DNA of 64,000 bases from Tipula vernalis. Taxonomy: Eukaryota; Arthropoda; Insecta; Diptera; Tipulidae. The notes below the pieces were generated by a model. It did not search any database, was not told the DNA's origin, and was given only the letters and a program-made list of their open reading frames with translations. A program made the position numbers and the translations under genes. Location: NCBI GenBank assembly GCA_958295665.1, contig OY282559.1, positions 265,894,057 through 265,958,056 of the forward strand. Reading direction: 5' to 3'. Positions within the stretch are counted from its first letter, which is position 1. Each line of letters opens with the position of its first letter. Below are positions 10,035-21,800 of the stretch, in pieces.

Positions 10035-11234
10035 ATGAATAATAATTTAAAAAAGTATTTTAGTATTATATCAACTATATTAATGTTAATAAAAAGACGG
10101 AATATGACAAATAAAATGTTATCGTTAAGAAATAGGATAGAAAACCCAATTGAGGTTAGTTTTGCTTTTACTATACTTATTGCAATATCATTTTGATTGA
10201 ATGTCTATATTTGATTTTAGCGACCTAAATATCTTCAAATTCGTGTTGTGTCGACCAAAATAGAAGAAATTATGGGTGGGAATGAAGCACAGACGAAAAA
10301 GAATTTGCGAGTGAGCCACTCAACATACAAAAAAATTCTTCAGCTAATGCCAATTAAGCGTTCTGGTTGGTCAAACGAGTATGAAGTGATAATTTTTCTG
10401 TATTGGATGGCTGCCGGTTGCAGTTACCGAGTAACTGGTGATTTCGCAGGCTTAAGCCGCCATTCTATCCGTAACATTATTATAAAAATGTTGAATTTTT
10501 TTATAAATGATATGATGCATTTAATCCATACGCCACTGGACCATGAACTTAATGCTGTTGGTATCAAATTTAATACTCGCTGTAGGAGTTCAATTTTTAA
10601 AAATGCTGTTGGGGCTATTGATGGCTGCCATATCAGGATTAAATGCCCTGTTAATCGACACGACGAGTATATAAATTATAAGAGATTTTACTCGATTATT
10701 CTACAAGCTGTAGTGGTTGGATCGGGAAAGTTTTTAGATATTTTCGTCGGTTACCCTGGGTCTGTGCATGATACGAGAGTGTTGTATAATAGCCCAATAT
10801 ATAAACATGGAACGTATCCTCCACAAAATTATTATTTACTTGGAGATGGAGGTTATGCATATAGGTTGAGTCCATGTGCCATTATAACCCCATATAAAAA
10901 TCCTACTCCAGATCAACGGTTGTTTAATACAGTGCACAGCAAAGCAAGAAATGTTGTTGGATGTGCGTTTGGAATCATGAAAAATCGATGGCGTAATATT
11001 TTTTTCAAAGCGCTCGAGCAGAAAATCGAAAACTGCATAAAAATTGTCGGAGCAGCGTGCATTTTGCACAATATTTGTGCAATGGGCGAGGATTACGACC
11101 AAAATATTATTGTTGACTTCAATGAAACAGGCAATGAAGTTCAAGAAAATAGCGTTAGTAATACATATGAATCAATTGAAGCAATAAATTTTAGAAACAG
11201 TTTGCTCCAACAGTTGTTAACGGAAAATAATTAA
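10035..11234 (+). CDS. Harbinger 2 transposase (HARBI1-like), catalytic Glu apparently replaced
   Basis: Exon 1 (10035-10154, starting at ATG, K/R-rich MNNNLKKYFS) splices at GAG|GTTAGT to exon 2 after TGATTTTAG (10221-11234), giving 378 codons including the stop. The DDE_Tnp_4 core is full length. First Asp is in GAIDGCHIRI, second Asp in YPGSVHDTRV, and the LGDGGYAY turn and the CILHNIC end motif are present. At the position where relatives have V-x-E-x-A-F-G this protein reads ARNVVGCAFGIM, so the third catalytic Glu is Gly (codon GGA). That should abolish strand transfer even though no stop or frameshift is present. It resembles a freshly dead transposase. The frame upstream of the first in-exon GTG supports the two-exon model. 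Confidence 0.8.
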
Positions 11235-11352
11235 TATGTTACACAAATTAATAAATATGAATATAATTTAAACATTTCAAAATCAATTTATAATTCAATT
11301 TATTAAAAATAAAAATATATATACATTAACAAAATTAAATAATCTCATCTGA

Positions 11353-12173
11353 TTACTCCTCATCTGAAGAATCAGATAAAACTAATAGTTCGCTCACATC
11401 GATATTAGGATAATCATGTTGAATCATTTGTCCTAATACCGACATGAGCGAACTGACTTTTTTGTCCATTTTAATGGTTGATTTCAAAATTTTTTTTTCA
11501 CACATTGTTAGTTGTGGTGGTGTGCGGTTGCTGCTGCTGGGTCGAGATGATGCCCTTGATGTACTTGGTACATCCTCGGACAACGCAGATAAAGTTAATG
11601 GGCTAGTTTCCATGCTAGTTTCAGGTCGGGTATCACGAACCTCGAAACCATCTGCATTGGATAGGGTTGCCGGCGGGAAAAAATTATGTTTCATAATTGC
11701 ATATTCATTTATTTTGCAATAAAAAGGCCATGTGGTGAAGTCTAACGCCGGCCCATCGTCATTGGCTCCATCTCCAGAATTTCCAGCAGACATACTCTGA
11801 AAAAATATACATACTTTATTTCAGTATAGAAATTTATCAAAAACCTTTACCTTATACTTCTTTATTAAAGATTGCCACAGCTGGCGGCAAATTTCCGGAC
11901 TTTTCTTTATTTGCTTACTAACTTGTCTAAAATATATAAAATTAGGTACATAAAATGTATTAAATTACTTACATCCACCCATCTCTTTGATTTGCATTTT
12001 TTCCTGCAAACAAATGGTCCAATTTTATACGACTTTCAGTTAAATTTTGTTTTTCATTTTCTGTCCCTAAAAAACAGAATTCAATTATTATTTTAGATTT
12101 CTAATTTTATATTAAACTTACATTTTGTGTAGGCACTATTCACCACCCTCGTTTGTTTATTGGTTGTGGCCAT
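11353..12173 (-). CDS. Myb/SANT-type partner protein of Harbinger 2, four exons
   Basis: Exons 12173-12122, 12066-11973, 11926-11851 and 11796-11353 join in frame to 222 codons including the stop. The donors are GTAAGT, GTAAGT and GTAAAG, and every acceptor ends in AG. The N-terminal part reads YTKWTENEKQNLTE, then H-L-F-A-G-K-N-A-N-Q-R-D-G-W-I and ICRQLWQSLIKKY, a Myb/SANT-like (Myb_DNA-bind_5 style) trihelix pattern with the spaced Trp residues. The C-terminal half is Ser/Thr-rich and ends in an acidic tail (LVLSDSSDEE). In characterised Harbinger elements this protein binds subterminal DNA and carries the transposase into the nucleus. No lesion is visible. Small introns (55, 46 and 54 bp) are fly-like. 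Confidence 0.75.
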
Positions 12174-12570
12174 TTCGATAAAATTAGAATAAAATTTAAT
12201 AATTAATAAAAACTGAAATTTTGGAAAAAAAAAACTTGTAAACACAAATAAAAAATGTCAAAATTTTTATCAGCTCATGAACCAGATAAAATGTTTGACA
12301 TTTTTATTCACAGATATTTTAACCAGTTGAAACACGGCCTTACTGTGGGTTTTCACCTAAGTAGCTTTGCGAATATTCGCAATCAGCCTCTCCACACTTT
12401 AATTCTTTCCTCCTGCTTCTACGATATTCAAAAATCACTCGACGTCCACATTATGCGCATTTGCGCATATTTTTGCGCGTTTCTTTGTTTAAGTATGTGT
12501 GTAAAATGATTTTTGACGTTTCGTATAACAAAAATTTAACATTTGTTAACAAAAACTCGTGGGAATAAAA

Positions 12571-13875
12571 ATGAATAATTTACCTAATAATAATAATGCC
12601 TGTTTTCTGACCGACGATGGACAAAATGATGATGCTGCAATGATGGCAATGACATCAATAGCTGCTGCTGGTTTGCTATTAATAGCTGCAAAAAAAGCGG
12701 AAGAGGAACAGAAAACGAAAAGACGATACTGAATTAAAGATTATAGGAACCAAAATGGCAACACCCAACACCTAATGCAGGAATTGAAACCGAATTCAGC
12801 CGATTACAAAAATTTTATACGAATGGATGAGGATTCTTTTAATCTTGTGTTAACCGCAATCAAGTCTGATATTGAGAAACAAGACACATATATGAGGCCG
12901 GCAATCAGTGCAAGTGAAAACCTCTCCGTTGCGTTAAGGTTCTTGGCCACTGGAGAAAATTTCATGGAACTAGATTATAGCTCCAAGATATCGAAATCAT
13001 TCTTGGCCACATCAATTATAGACGTATGCGAGGCCATATATAAAAATTTAAAGAACGAATTTTTAAAGGTAATTGAAATAAAATCAATACGTCATACGTT
13101 TTATAATATTTCTATTATATTTCAGTTTCCAACCAGCAGAGAAGAGTGGTCAAAAATTGCGGACGACTACAGTCTTAAATGGCATTTTTCAAACTGTTTA
13201 GGTGCTATCGATGGAAAGCACGTTGCATTTAGCCCTTCCAAAAAAATTGCGCCATTGTTTTATAACTATAAAGGGTTTAACAGTATTGTTCTACTCGGTG
13301 TAGCAGAGGCATATGCGAAATTTATTTATATTGATGTTGGGTGCAATGGCAGAATTAGCGATAGTGGTATTTTGCAACGCTCCAATTTTATGTATGTGCT
13401 GCAGCAACCCGACAGCTATTTCCCATCAAAAAAATACATTGGAGATTCGAGATTACTGCCGCATATGTTTATAGGAGACAATGCCTTTCCGTTGTCAGAA
13501 AATTTAATAAAGCTTTACCCCTTCACAACAACGGATGAAAGGAAAAAAATATTCAACCGAAGATTAAGCCGGACTCGTCAAAATATTAAACGTGCGTTTG
13601 GAATTTTGAGTAATCGATTCCAAATTTTCCAGAGACCAATTAATCTTCATCAAGATAAAGTGAAGATTATTGTTCAATGTTGCTGCGTACTTCATAACTT
13701 CTTAATAAAAAGGAGTAGGTGGTACAGAGATGAAGCTCATGTTTATGAACTTGGTAATTCTGCAGATCAGCAGCGGAAGAAGGCAGGTGGCCGTTTAAAT
13801 ATCCATAATTCGAAATCCGGTGAATTAGTTAGACAACAACTAACCGCGTATTTCAACGACGATGGAGCCCTTTAA
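12571..13875 (+). pseudogene. Harbinger 3 transposase pseudogene
   Basis: From ATG 12571 (MNNLPNNNNACF) the frame runs to KRRY and hits TGA at 12730, where relatives have the conserved Trp of the R-R-x-W motif, then continues open to 13875. The rest is full length: LSVALRFLATGE, D in GAIDGKHVAF, D in DVGCNGRISDSG, FIGDNAFPL, FNRRLSRTRQN. The third catalytic residue is also changed: NIKRAFGIL replaces the usual I-E-N-A-F-G (Glu to Lys). A 57-bp intron (13069-13125, GTAATT to TTTCAG) has length divisible by three and no stop, so it reads through as extra residues. Two independent lesions make activity very unlikely. Confidence 0.8.
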
Positions 13876-13934
13876 TTTAAATATTTTAAATAAATATAAG
13901 AACAATATAAAGAATTTTTTTTTATTTATTAAGT

Positions 13935-14645
13935 TTTATTTTGAAGCGTATTCTTTGTCGGATAATTCATAGTCTTCGATAATGTTTTCATGAAATACGT
14001 GGTCTATGGCTATTTGTAATAAATCGGTTGGCTGCGCTATTTCTGTTTCCTTCATAATTTTTTTTTTTAATGTGAGGGACGGATGTTTTGACGGCTGCTT
14101 TAGCAAAATATTTTGTAGTATTATTGGTTTTTGTCTCTTATATGTGGTGTCGAGGGAATCTTTAAAAGGGCCAGGTAATATGGGAGAAGGCGAGGATGTT
14201 TATGGAAAAGGTTTAAATTGGGTTGCGGCATGATCAGGTAATAAGGGTGAGGATGAGGAAAGTTGTGGAAAATGAAACTGCCTTGTGGATTGGGCTGCGG
14301 TATTATCAGATAATATGAAAGAGGGTGAGGGTAGTAAATGATTAAACTGTGGTGGGGTAGTATATGATTTAATAAATGAATGTTCGGAACTGGAGGAGGG
14401 TGTTTCCGAATCTCGGTATGGTTTAGAATATTTTGACATAGAGGAGGGAATCATTTGACAGATCACTGGTTGGAGTTGGTATTTTACAAATTGTTTTAAA
14501 TTTTGAGGTAGGACACGGATTAGGATAGACGGAATGGTTATCTGTGGGTATGGTGGGTGAGGGTGAATGATAGGATACAGTGGTATTTTGCTCTAGATGT
14601 GGTATGGTAAAAAATTGTTGTCTTTGTTTCTCTTCTCTTATATTT
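13935..14645 (-). pseudogene. Degenerate partner protein of Harbinger 3
   Basis: The minus strand has an 88-codon S/P-rich open piece (14466-14200) containing PSSSSEHSF and LLPDHAATQFKP-type repeats, followed by stops and frame changes toward 13935. Its position and opposite orientation relative to the transposase match the Myb-type partner gene of the other Harbinger copies. No clear Myb helices remain, so identity rests on context. Confidence 0.4.
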
Positions 14646-14798
14646 TTGTTGACAAGCCCCAGTATTTCGTTGAATTGTCAAATTGAAAAAAGAATTAAAG
14701 ATTTCCCCGCCGCAAAATTTCCCCGTCGCAGTTTGTAGGTGAAGAGGAAGGAAACGAAGAAAGAATCAAGAGCAAAGAATTAAAGTGTGGAGAGGCTG

Positions 14799-15284
14799 GA
14801 TATGTTTTAAATTTTTTCACATGGATAGTATACATTAACAAAAAGTACATATCGGTATCAATAATACGATTCACAATCAAAAGTAATCATGCTCACATCT
14901 TTTTCCATTGCAAATTTTTCTTATTTTGTTTAGAAAAATTTGTAATCCCGCGATAAACAAAGCAAGCTGAAATATTTTTCCTATGTGAATATTTCATTGT
15001 TTTTATTATGATTTTTTATTGACGTGTAGAAATGTCTAAATTGACAAAATTATTTGGTAATACAAATACAAAATGTCTCTAACACAGTGACATGAAAGAA
15101 AAATTTCCCTTTTCGATTATTCGCAATCTACTTTATGTGAGATAGTAAGGCAAAAATAGAAAATTGAACATTGTTCAATTTTTTATACGGCAAATTTGAT
15201 TGCCTTATTTCAGATAAAATTTCATAACCTCAAAAAAAGTGACAGCTATTTTAACCAATCAGCGTGCTGGATTATAATGTCTGA
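14799..15284. other. No recognisable gene
   Basis: AT-rich spacer. RC 15100-15140 (CATAAAGTAGATTGCGAATAATCG) loosely resembles 12356-12380 (CCTAAGTAGCTTTGCGAATATTCG), a possible outer inverted repeat, weak. Confidence 0.35.
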
Positions 15285-15511
15285 ATGCCGCATACTTGAA
15301 AACTACCGATAGGTACTTTTATTGTAATTTTGCAACAGAAGAACTTGACGGACATAAAATTTTCTTTTTCTCGTATGAAAAGAAAATTATTCTTTTTTAT
15401 GTTTGTATGGAAAGGGAAAAAATTACCAAACAGATGTGAAATTCCCATAAAAGTCTTCTGTTGTGAAATTCCCATAAAAGTCACTGTTGGTAGTTTTCAA
15501 ATATGCGGCAT
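15285..15511. mobile_element. 227-bp MITE
   Basis: 23-bp inverted ends: ATGCCGCATACTTGAAAACT at 15285 versus reverse complement of TAGTTTTCAAATATGCGGCAT ending at 15511 (one or two mismatches). Internal copies of GAAATTCCCATAAAAGTC occur twice in tandem (about 15439-15482). No coding. Confidence 0.7.
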
Positions 15512-15869
15512 AAAGGTAAAAATGTGCATTTATCATGCCTTAAAGCTCCGTAAATTTAAATATTTGGCATATATTTACGTAATAGACCATGAAACATAAG
15601 TAACCCTAGAGTTTATCGTACAAGAAAAAAAAATTACGCAAACATTTGACACAATTCACAATATTTATTCAATAAAATAAAAACGAAGACACTAAGTAGT
15701 TAAAAAAATGTAAAACAAATAATCTAATTCATACGTTTTTAAAACCCGTTTAAATTGATAAGAAATACCTTAGCTGAACACCCAATACAGAAATAATACA
15801 ATACTTACTACAAAAAAATGTAATGTGTTTTTGACTGCTACTGTTTATTGTAATACCATAGTTTTAACA

Positions 15870-17352
15870 ATGTTTGTATTGAACAATAAATTTCAATTAT
15901 TTATAATAGTTTTGTGTAAATATATTAAATTAAATTAATATTTTTGGTTAGTAATAATTAAAATGTTCATAATATTAGTTTCTTGGTGCAGGTGCAGCAG
16001 TGACGCGTTTCGAATAAAACGTTGTTTGTATGACTGCAATGATGGCTCCTTAGATTATGTTTTAGGTAAGCCAGAATTGAATGCAGTATGTGCCCAAAAT
16101 TTAATAGATGGTTCAGTTCGCTGGTTTGCAAATTTATGCCAGTACAATCAACACAATTGTTTTTATACATGGGATGATAGTAAGTATAGTTTTTGAGCAA
16201 AACGCAGCTTTCTTAAAAATAGTTTTTTAATCTCGATGTTCAAAATGTTTTGTTACTTACATATGTATCTCAGATAGTTATTATAATTTGGTAAGTTCGG
16301 TGCGTTTTTAATAGAAAAAAGGTATTAAAGTACCAAATTGTTAAAAAATTTTATATTTTTATCAAATGAGTACAGAGGGCTATTTGTGAATTCGATTCGA
16401 ACGTATTTGGGTCTATGAAGTATTGGATTCCTATTTGAATTGAATCAGATTCGTTTGCGTCTTGTTTAAATCAAATACGAATCTTATACTTTGAACAGTC
16501 AAATACATATAAAAGCGTATTTTGTTGAGCAAAATTTAATTCGAATTATTTTGGGTTTATTTGTTTTCCAAGAAAATAGCCAATTTGAATTAATTTCAGC
16601 TTTTCCTTTCCTGCTAACCTAATGCATTCATCACACTGATCTTTCTTTGGAATAAAAAACCCGAATGATGATTAAAGATAATCTATGCATCTTAGCTACA
16701 TTTAGATATCCATCTAAATATTGTTTATTGCACATTTCTGATTCTGTGAAAGTAAGTAAAAGTAGTCAATATTTGGTAATAATGGGTTCATTTTGATTTT
16801 GCTTTGAGAATTCCTGAGAAATTTGATACAGCTTTCAGAAATTTCGAATATCCAACGGATGTGTAGTTTAGTATTTGTATTACCTTACTAAATAATGAAC
16901 GTTTTATCAGTTTGATTTTGGTTACTAGTGCATCACAGATCAAATTTCTATAATCTTAGTGGTAGTTAGTTTTAAGTTGTGACAGGGACGAGTATAGCGG
17001 AAATCATTTGAATAAGTAGCTGATACTAATTATATTTATTATGTTAGGTAGTCTATGAGCTACTGGTTTATAAGTTCTTTGGATTAAAATTTTGATCCGA
17101 GTAGCATTTGTTGAAAACTATGCTTTGTTTTTTAAACTGTAAGATTTTTTTGAGGTTATTTTGAATTGACCAAATAACCTTGAAATGACCTCCACCAATC
17201 TCTATAATTCCTCTCTTTCGAATTAAGCAATATATTCAGATGTGCACTATATGACTCACCAGGTACTGTTTAAAAATTTATATTTTTTCATATTTTCAGG
17301 ATATCGGATTGTAAATAACAAAGTGTGTACTATTATCATAGATGACTACTAA
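15870..17352 (+). CDS. Small secreted Cys-rich protein, Kazal/vasotab-like (putative host gene)
   Basis: Three exons join in frame to 100 codons including the stop: 15870-15915, 15979-16179 and 17300-17352. The 63-bp first intron runs GTAAAT to ATATTAG and the 1.1-kb second intron GTAAGT to TTTTCAG. The predicted start gives a signal-peptide-like core (LFIIVLFSW). After it come six cysteines: C-x3-C, then AVC, F-x-N-x-C, NC and a final C in NNKVC. The pattern V-C-A-x-N ... F-x-N-x-C-x6-C ... Y-x-x-V-x-x-x-x-C is that of insect-type Kazal-like secreted proteins (protease inhibitor/vasotab-like, often salivary or seminal). A polyadenylation signal follows 13 bp after the stop. No transposon features overlap it. 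The alternative is a single-exon frame at 15963-16196, which lacks the last Cys. Function is inferred from spacing only. Confidence 0.6.
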
Positions 17353-17364
17353 TCCGTAAAATAA

Positions 17365-17370
17365 AATAAA
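17365..17370 (+). promoter_or_regulatory. Polyadenylation signal AATAAA
   Basis: AATAAA 13 bp after the predicted stop of the Kazal-like gene; a second AATAAA follows at about 17380. Confidence 0.55.
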
Positions 17371-17981
17371 GATCTGAGTAATAAATTTAAAATGGTTTTA
17401 ATAACATTCTAAGAATTTTTATGATAAATATAAAATAAATAAACTTTTCTTTTTTTTCGTTTTTTTTGTTTTTTTATTTAATAACGCTCTACATATATGT
17501 ATATAAGAATAACAATGCTCCACAGAAAGAAAAAAATCTTTATTCGTATTATGAATGGTTGACACATGTCACGAATAATTGCCAGTAGGCCTGCTGCAAT
17601 ATGAAATAAATTTGATTTTGTTTTTTTTTTGTTTATAAATTTAGGAAAATTACTCTCAGATTGGAATACCGGGTATGCCTAGGTAATTTTTTTACGTAGA
17701 AGAAAGGAACTACGTTTTCAATGAAATGAATGTATAAATGTGCGTATTCCCAAATACCTAATTGTCTATTGACAATTATGCCAATTTGACAAAAATGCTT
17801 CACAATTTTAAGTGAAAATGGCATTGTCGTACGCAAGTATAACTTGTATTTCTTAACTAGAAAATTGTAGTAGATTAAAACACATTTTGAAATATATTCC
17901 TTTAAAACTGCGAAATCCAAAACATAAGTTTGGTTATGAGTGCAAAACAAACGAAAAAGCGATATAAATGCATTAAGCTTG
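17371..17981. other. No recognisable gene
   Basis: AT-rich; a 105-codon minus-strand frame (17950-17633) has no recognisable domain and is unlike a conserved protein. Confidence 0.4.
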
Positions 17982-18029
17982 GGGCCCTATTATGTAAGGG
18001 ATCGCATTTTGCATTTTTTGCGATTATGT

Positions 18030-18226
18030 GGATGCGACTCGCTTCTTATGTGTGTATCATGAAAAGCGATTTCACAAGGCGAATCATTCGAGAACATCGT
18101 TATGATCGTTAAGGACCTCAGTGGCACTATTCTGGAGGCCTATTATGAACTTGATGCGAAGCGGATCGCATTTCGCATTTCTTGCGATTTAACAAATACG
18201 ATCCGCTTCGCAAGAGATCGCAAGAG
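18030..18226 (+). repeat. Direct repeat, left copy
   Basis: Matches 24115-24397 in the same orientation, including CGAATCATTCGAGAACATCG and GATGCGAAGCGGATCGCATT. A gap of about 90 bp is present only in the right copy. Confidence 0.8.
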
Positions 18227-18405
18227 AGTTTTTGGTGACCTTCAGTAAGAAAATGAGATTTGAAACAGGTGTTGTCGTTGTTAAAAAAAACAATAAGGTA
18301 CACGGCAAATTCGTAAATCATTTAAAAGGGTTTAATGCGAGCTTTCCAAATATATACTTGGTTTTTATAAAGGCGATGACAAAGATGGTCAATTTCACCA
18401 AAATT
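18227..18405 (+). repeat. Left ~170-bp TIR
   Basis: Inverted partner of 23710-23880; includes AACAGGTGTTGTCGTTGTTA and GGCGATGACAAAGATGGTCA. Confidence 0.85.
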
Positions 18406-18892
18406 AGACAGAAATTGGTGTTTTTTTCATATATAAATAATTATTATTAAGTATCGTTAATTTATTTTCCGGTTTTAGTTTTCAATAATATATGTGGGAA
18501 TTATGATGGGTAGTCGAGAATATAGAATAAAAATCTATATATGTTATTGTAAATGTGTGTTCGTCGGTAAATGTGCATATTTGGTGAAGGAAAATTTGGT
18601 TTTGCGCGATCTGAAATTTTGGCCATGTGACATTTGTGCCTATTTATGTAAATACCACATTTACCAAGGTGGTCTAGGAAATCGCTGGGGTGGTCAAACT
18701 GACATAAATTTACGTGTGAAAGTTTGGTAAAAGTGGGCTGAATGTACTATTTGAATGTACTATGAATTACCATAAGATATATATTGTATATATAATTGAA
18801 ATATAATATTTTGTTTAAATTTAGTTTAGTTAAAACAATAGACAAATTATAATTTTCAAAAAAAAATTAATTTAGCATCAATTGGTTTATAG

Positions 18893-21800
18893 TTAAAAAG
18901 TATTGTCTTCCTCATCACTCGAATGTATGCCAATTTCATCATTCTCTTCGTCGCTGCTTTCATTTTCATCTAATATTTGATGTACATCAGTTGGTGTTTG
19001 AGTCCCACCGAACCAGAAAAAATCTAGAGAGTTATCTTTCTCTATCCATCCATTATTTTGTGCTACGAAATGTGGTGGCTTCATATGCACAGCACTCTTC
19101 CAGATGGCCGTTATGAAATTAACTCTCTTAATTTTTTGGTATAAAACCGAAAAACAAGGAGGTAACATAGATGCATCAAATTCTGAAACACAATACATTA
19201 TAATATATGTATAATATATTAAAAGTAAAACTGGAGCATACATACCTTTAATTTTGTTAAGTGGATTTTTATCCGAATACAAAGTTTATTAAATAAAATA
19301 AACCTTAATTTATTTACCGATGTGACTGTGGGGTTGCCATACATCGAACACACAAAATTTTCTAGTTTTGAAGAAACATCCTCTTCTACTTCTTCAGATA
19401 AACCTAACGCAGAAAAAGATTCCTGAAATTCATGATTTTGTTGTAGTAATTTGAATGGTTTTATTTTTCCTTTTACATGAAATGCCGCTGAAAAATCACA
19501 TCCAGTGAAAGCATGGAATGCTGGTAAAGATTTACAAAGCGAACTTCCGAGATGTTCATATAATTTGTGAAGTTCTATATATCTTAAAGAATTATTAGAT
19601 ACCCGCCCAACTTCCATATAAATTTTCAAATTTGGAAAATTATACATATTTCCCAATATAATTATCATAATATTCGTATCTATTGCTCGAACAACTACAT
19701 TTTGTGACATGCTATTTATCTTGCTTAGATGAAATACAATTTTGACATCAGCTTCTTCGTGCTCACAGTATAGGTCTGCAACATTTTCACAGCATATTTC
19801 ACCTTCAATTGCACTAAATTTATAACATTCGTTTTCGGCTGAACTATACAATATTTTTTCATTAAAACAACTGTAAAAATTTGATCCATAATTTTGTAGC
19901 GTTGTAACAAAAAAATTTACAAATTTGGTTTTGAATGATTCCGATTGTAGAGCCTGATGGAGATTACGAGGTAATTTTTGGTCAAGTCCAATTATATTAT
20001 AAACATCTTGACGGTTCGACATACGTCTGTTTCGTTCTACATCTTTTATAGATGGACTAACATAGGTATCGTAAATCAGTCGGATTTCTTTTGCTTGGGA
20101 TTTAAACATTTTATTTAACAAATGCTTAATCAAACCACCATAAGTTGTAGGAACATCACTAAGCATATGCAATAACGACATTCCATCAAAAATAATTGTA
20201 TCAATTGAAGATGGTTGAGAACTATTTACTTTCCTTCGATATGTATTAAAAGTTTAGATTTTTGCGTCTTGTGAGGAGTTCCATCCGGGTGACATAACGA
20301 TAATGGTATTGGTGTTAAAGGATAAGTTAATACCAATTCCATATTAATTTGTTTTTCAATGGCAATGAAGATGATCCTGGCAAATAAATTACGTTCCAGT
20401 TTTACACTTCGTAATTTATCACTACTACCAGTCTCTCTTTTCGTTGATATAGACTCTTTTGAAAAATTCGAAATTATATTTTGTTTTTATAGGTTTTAGA
20501 AATCTTTGCGGTCGTTCTAAGCACTCTGTTATAAAACAATTTTTCTGGTTGTCCCCGAAATCAAAAATATTTAACAAAAATTTTGAAGTAACGGCAGAAG
20601 TTGATTTTCCAGAACTAATATTAAAAAGCTTTGGGGTTTCTAATGTTTTGAATGGATTGCAGCAAATTATAATTTGTATTTTTAATTTTTGCAAGTCCTC
20701 ATTATTTTTCTTAATCATATTTGGACGTAAATCTTTAGAAACATCGTCATTGGAATTAAGATGTAAACTGTTAAAAAATGTTGAGCATAATGAAGTCCTT
20801 AAATAATGACTTTTTGACCATCGTTGTCTTGCTGTGATGGAATTCGTAAATGCAGATATGCCTGTATATTTGTTAGCTGCATCTGCATTAATAGTTTGTT
20901 CCAATGTTAAATCTATCGGTAATTTCGAAAAAAATTTATTGGTACGTTTTATGCCAAATCCACCATTTCTAAAGCTGTTCTCTAAGCCTGGATGCGTTTG
21001 GTTTAAGTTGTATACACTTTTTAAATATTTAGTCAGCCATCGAGCATAATTACAATGGTTAAATGTAAAAAATAGTGAAGATATTTTTTCAAGACAAATT
21101 AAATAGGCTTCGAAATGCCCCATTCTTATACAACGAGAAAATTCACGATATAACGAAACCAATTCAATATAAATACACCAAAACTTAGCTGTTTCACCTT
21201 GTTCTCCAGTTAATGTCTGTTCTTTATATATATAATATTTCTCTAATATGTCTGAAAGATCTTTCGAAATGTTGGGAGATTCTTCAAATGCTTCTAATGC
21301 TTCTAATTCATATTTTATTAATATAGAATCGATTAAAATTGCTTTTTTTTCCAAAAACTCCTCAAAGTGTAACATTTGAATTGCTGTTCCCAAAAGAAAA
21401 TGTAGTCGTTTGCACCTATAATAAAAATAAGAATGAAATAAAATAGGAAAGTTATCTTTACATATCATGAATACCTATTGTAATGTTTTCCTGTAATAAA
21501 GGTATAAGTGGAACCTAAAGCAAGAATTCCACTTTCTGGAAGGATATATTCACCACCGGATCCATCTAAGTATTTACCAATTACCTTGAAGTAAGCTAAC
21601 TCTATATGAAATGCCCCTAATTGTATAAATAAGTTATCGTAAATGGGCGATTCATTTTCTTGTATCTCCAATGCGATTTTTGCTATAGCCAAATCATATG
21701 TAACAGTCATATAAGTTTGGTGGCATTTTTCCATTATTTCCAACGATCTCCTCATAGTTTCGGCTACGGTTGAAGCCGAAGTTAGAGAACTATTTATTTG

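Larger units (their letters stand above)
9838..12343 (+). mobile_element. PIF/Harbinger element 2
   Basis: Bounded by inverted repeats of at least 31 bp: AAGGCCGTGTTTCAACTGGT at 9838 and its reverse complement ending at 12343, both continuing to TTAAAATATCTG. It holds two genes in convergent arrangement, a two-exon transposase (+) and a four-exon Myb/SANT partner (-), the complete gene set of the superfamily in 2.5 kb. The exact 3-bp target duplication is ambiguous because the ends are TTAA/TTA-like. Confidence 0.85.
12384..14798 (+). mobile_element. PIF/Harbinger element 3 (inactive)
   Basis: Inverted ends share CAGCCTCTCCACACTTTAAT (12384) and its reverse complement (ending 14798), about 25 bp. 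It begins only 40 bp after Harbinger 2 ends. Contains a transposase pseudogene (+) and a degenerate partner gene (-). Its left subterminal region also carries TTTTTGACGTTTCGT (near 12513), the same string found in the TIRs of Harbinger 1. Confidence 0.75.

Noticed and set aside
11444..11722. 92-codon plus frame
   Set aside because: Shadow of exon 4 of the Harbinger 2 partner gene.
15330..15599. 89-codon plus frame and its minus-strand counterpart
   Set aside because: Both lie inside the 227-bp MITE and arise from its repeated GAAATTCCCATAAAAGTC unit.
18232..18450. 72-codon plus frame
   Set aside because: Mostly within the 170-bp TIR and mirrored at the other end; no conserved protein pattern.
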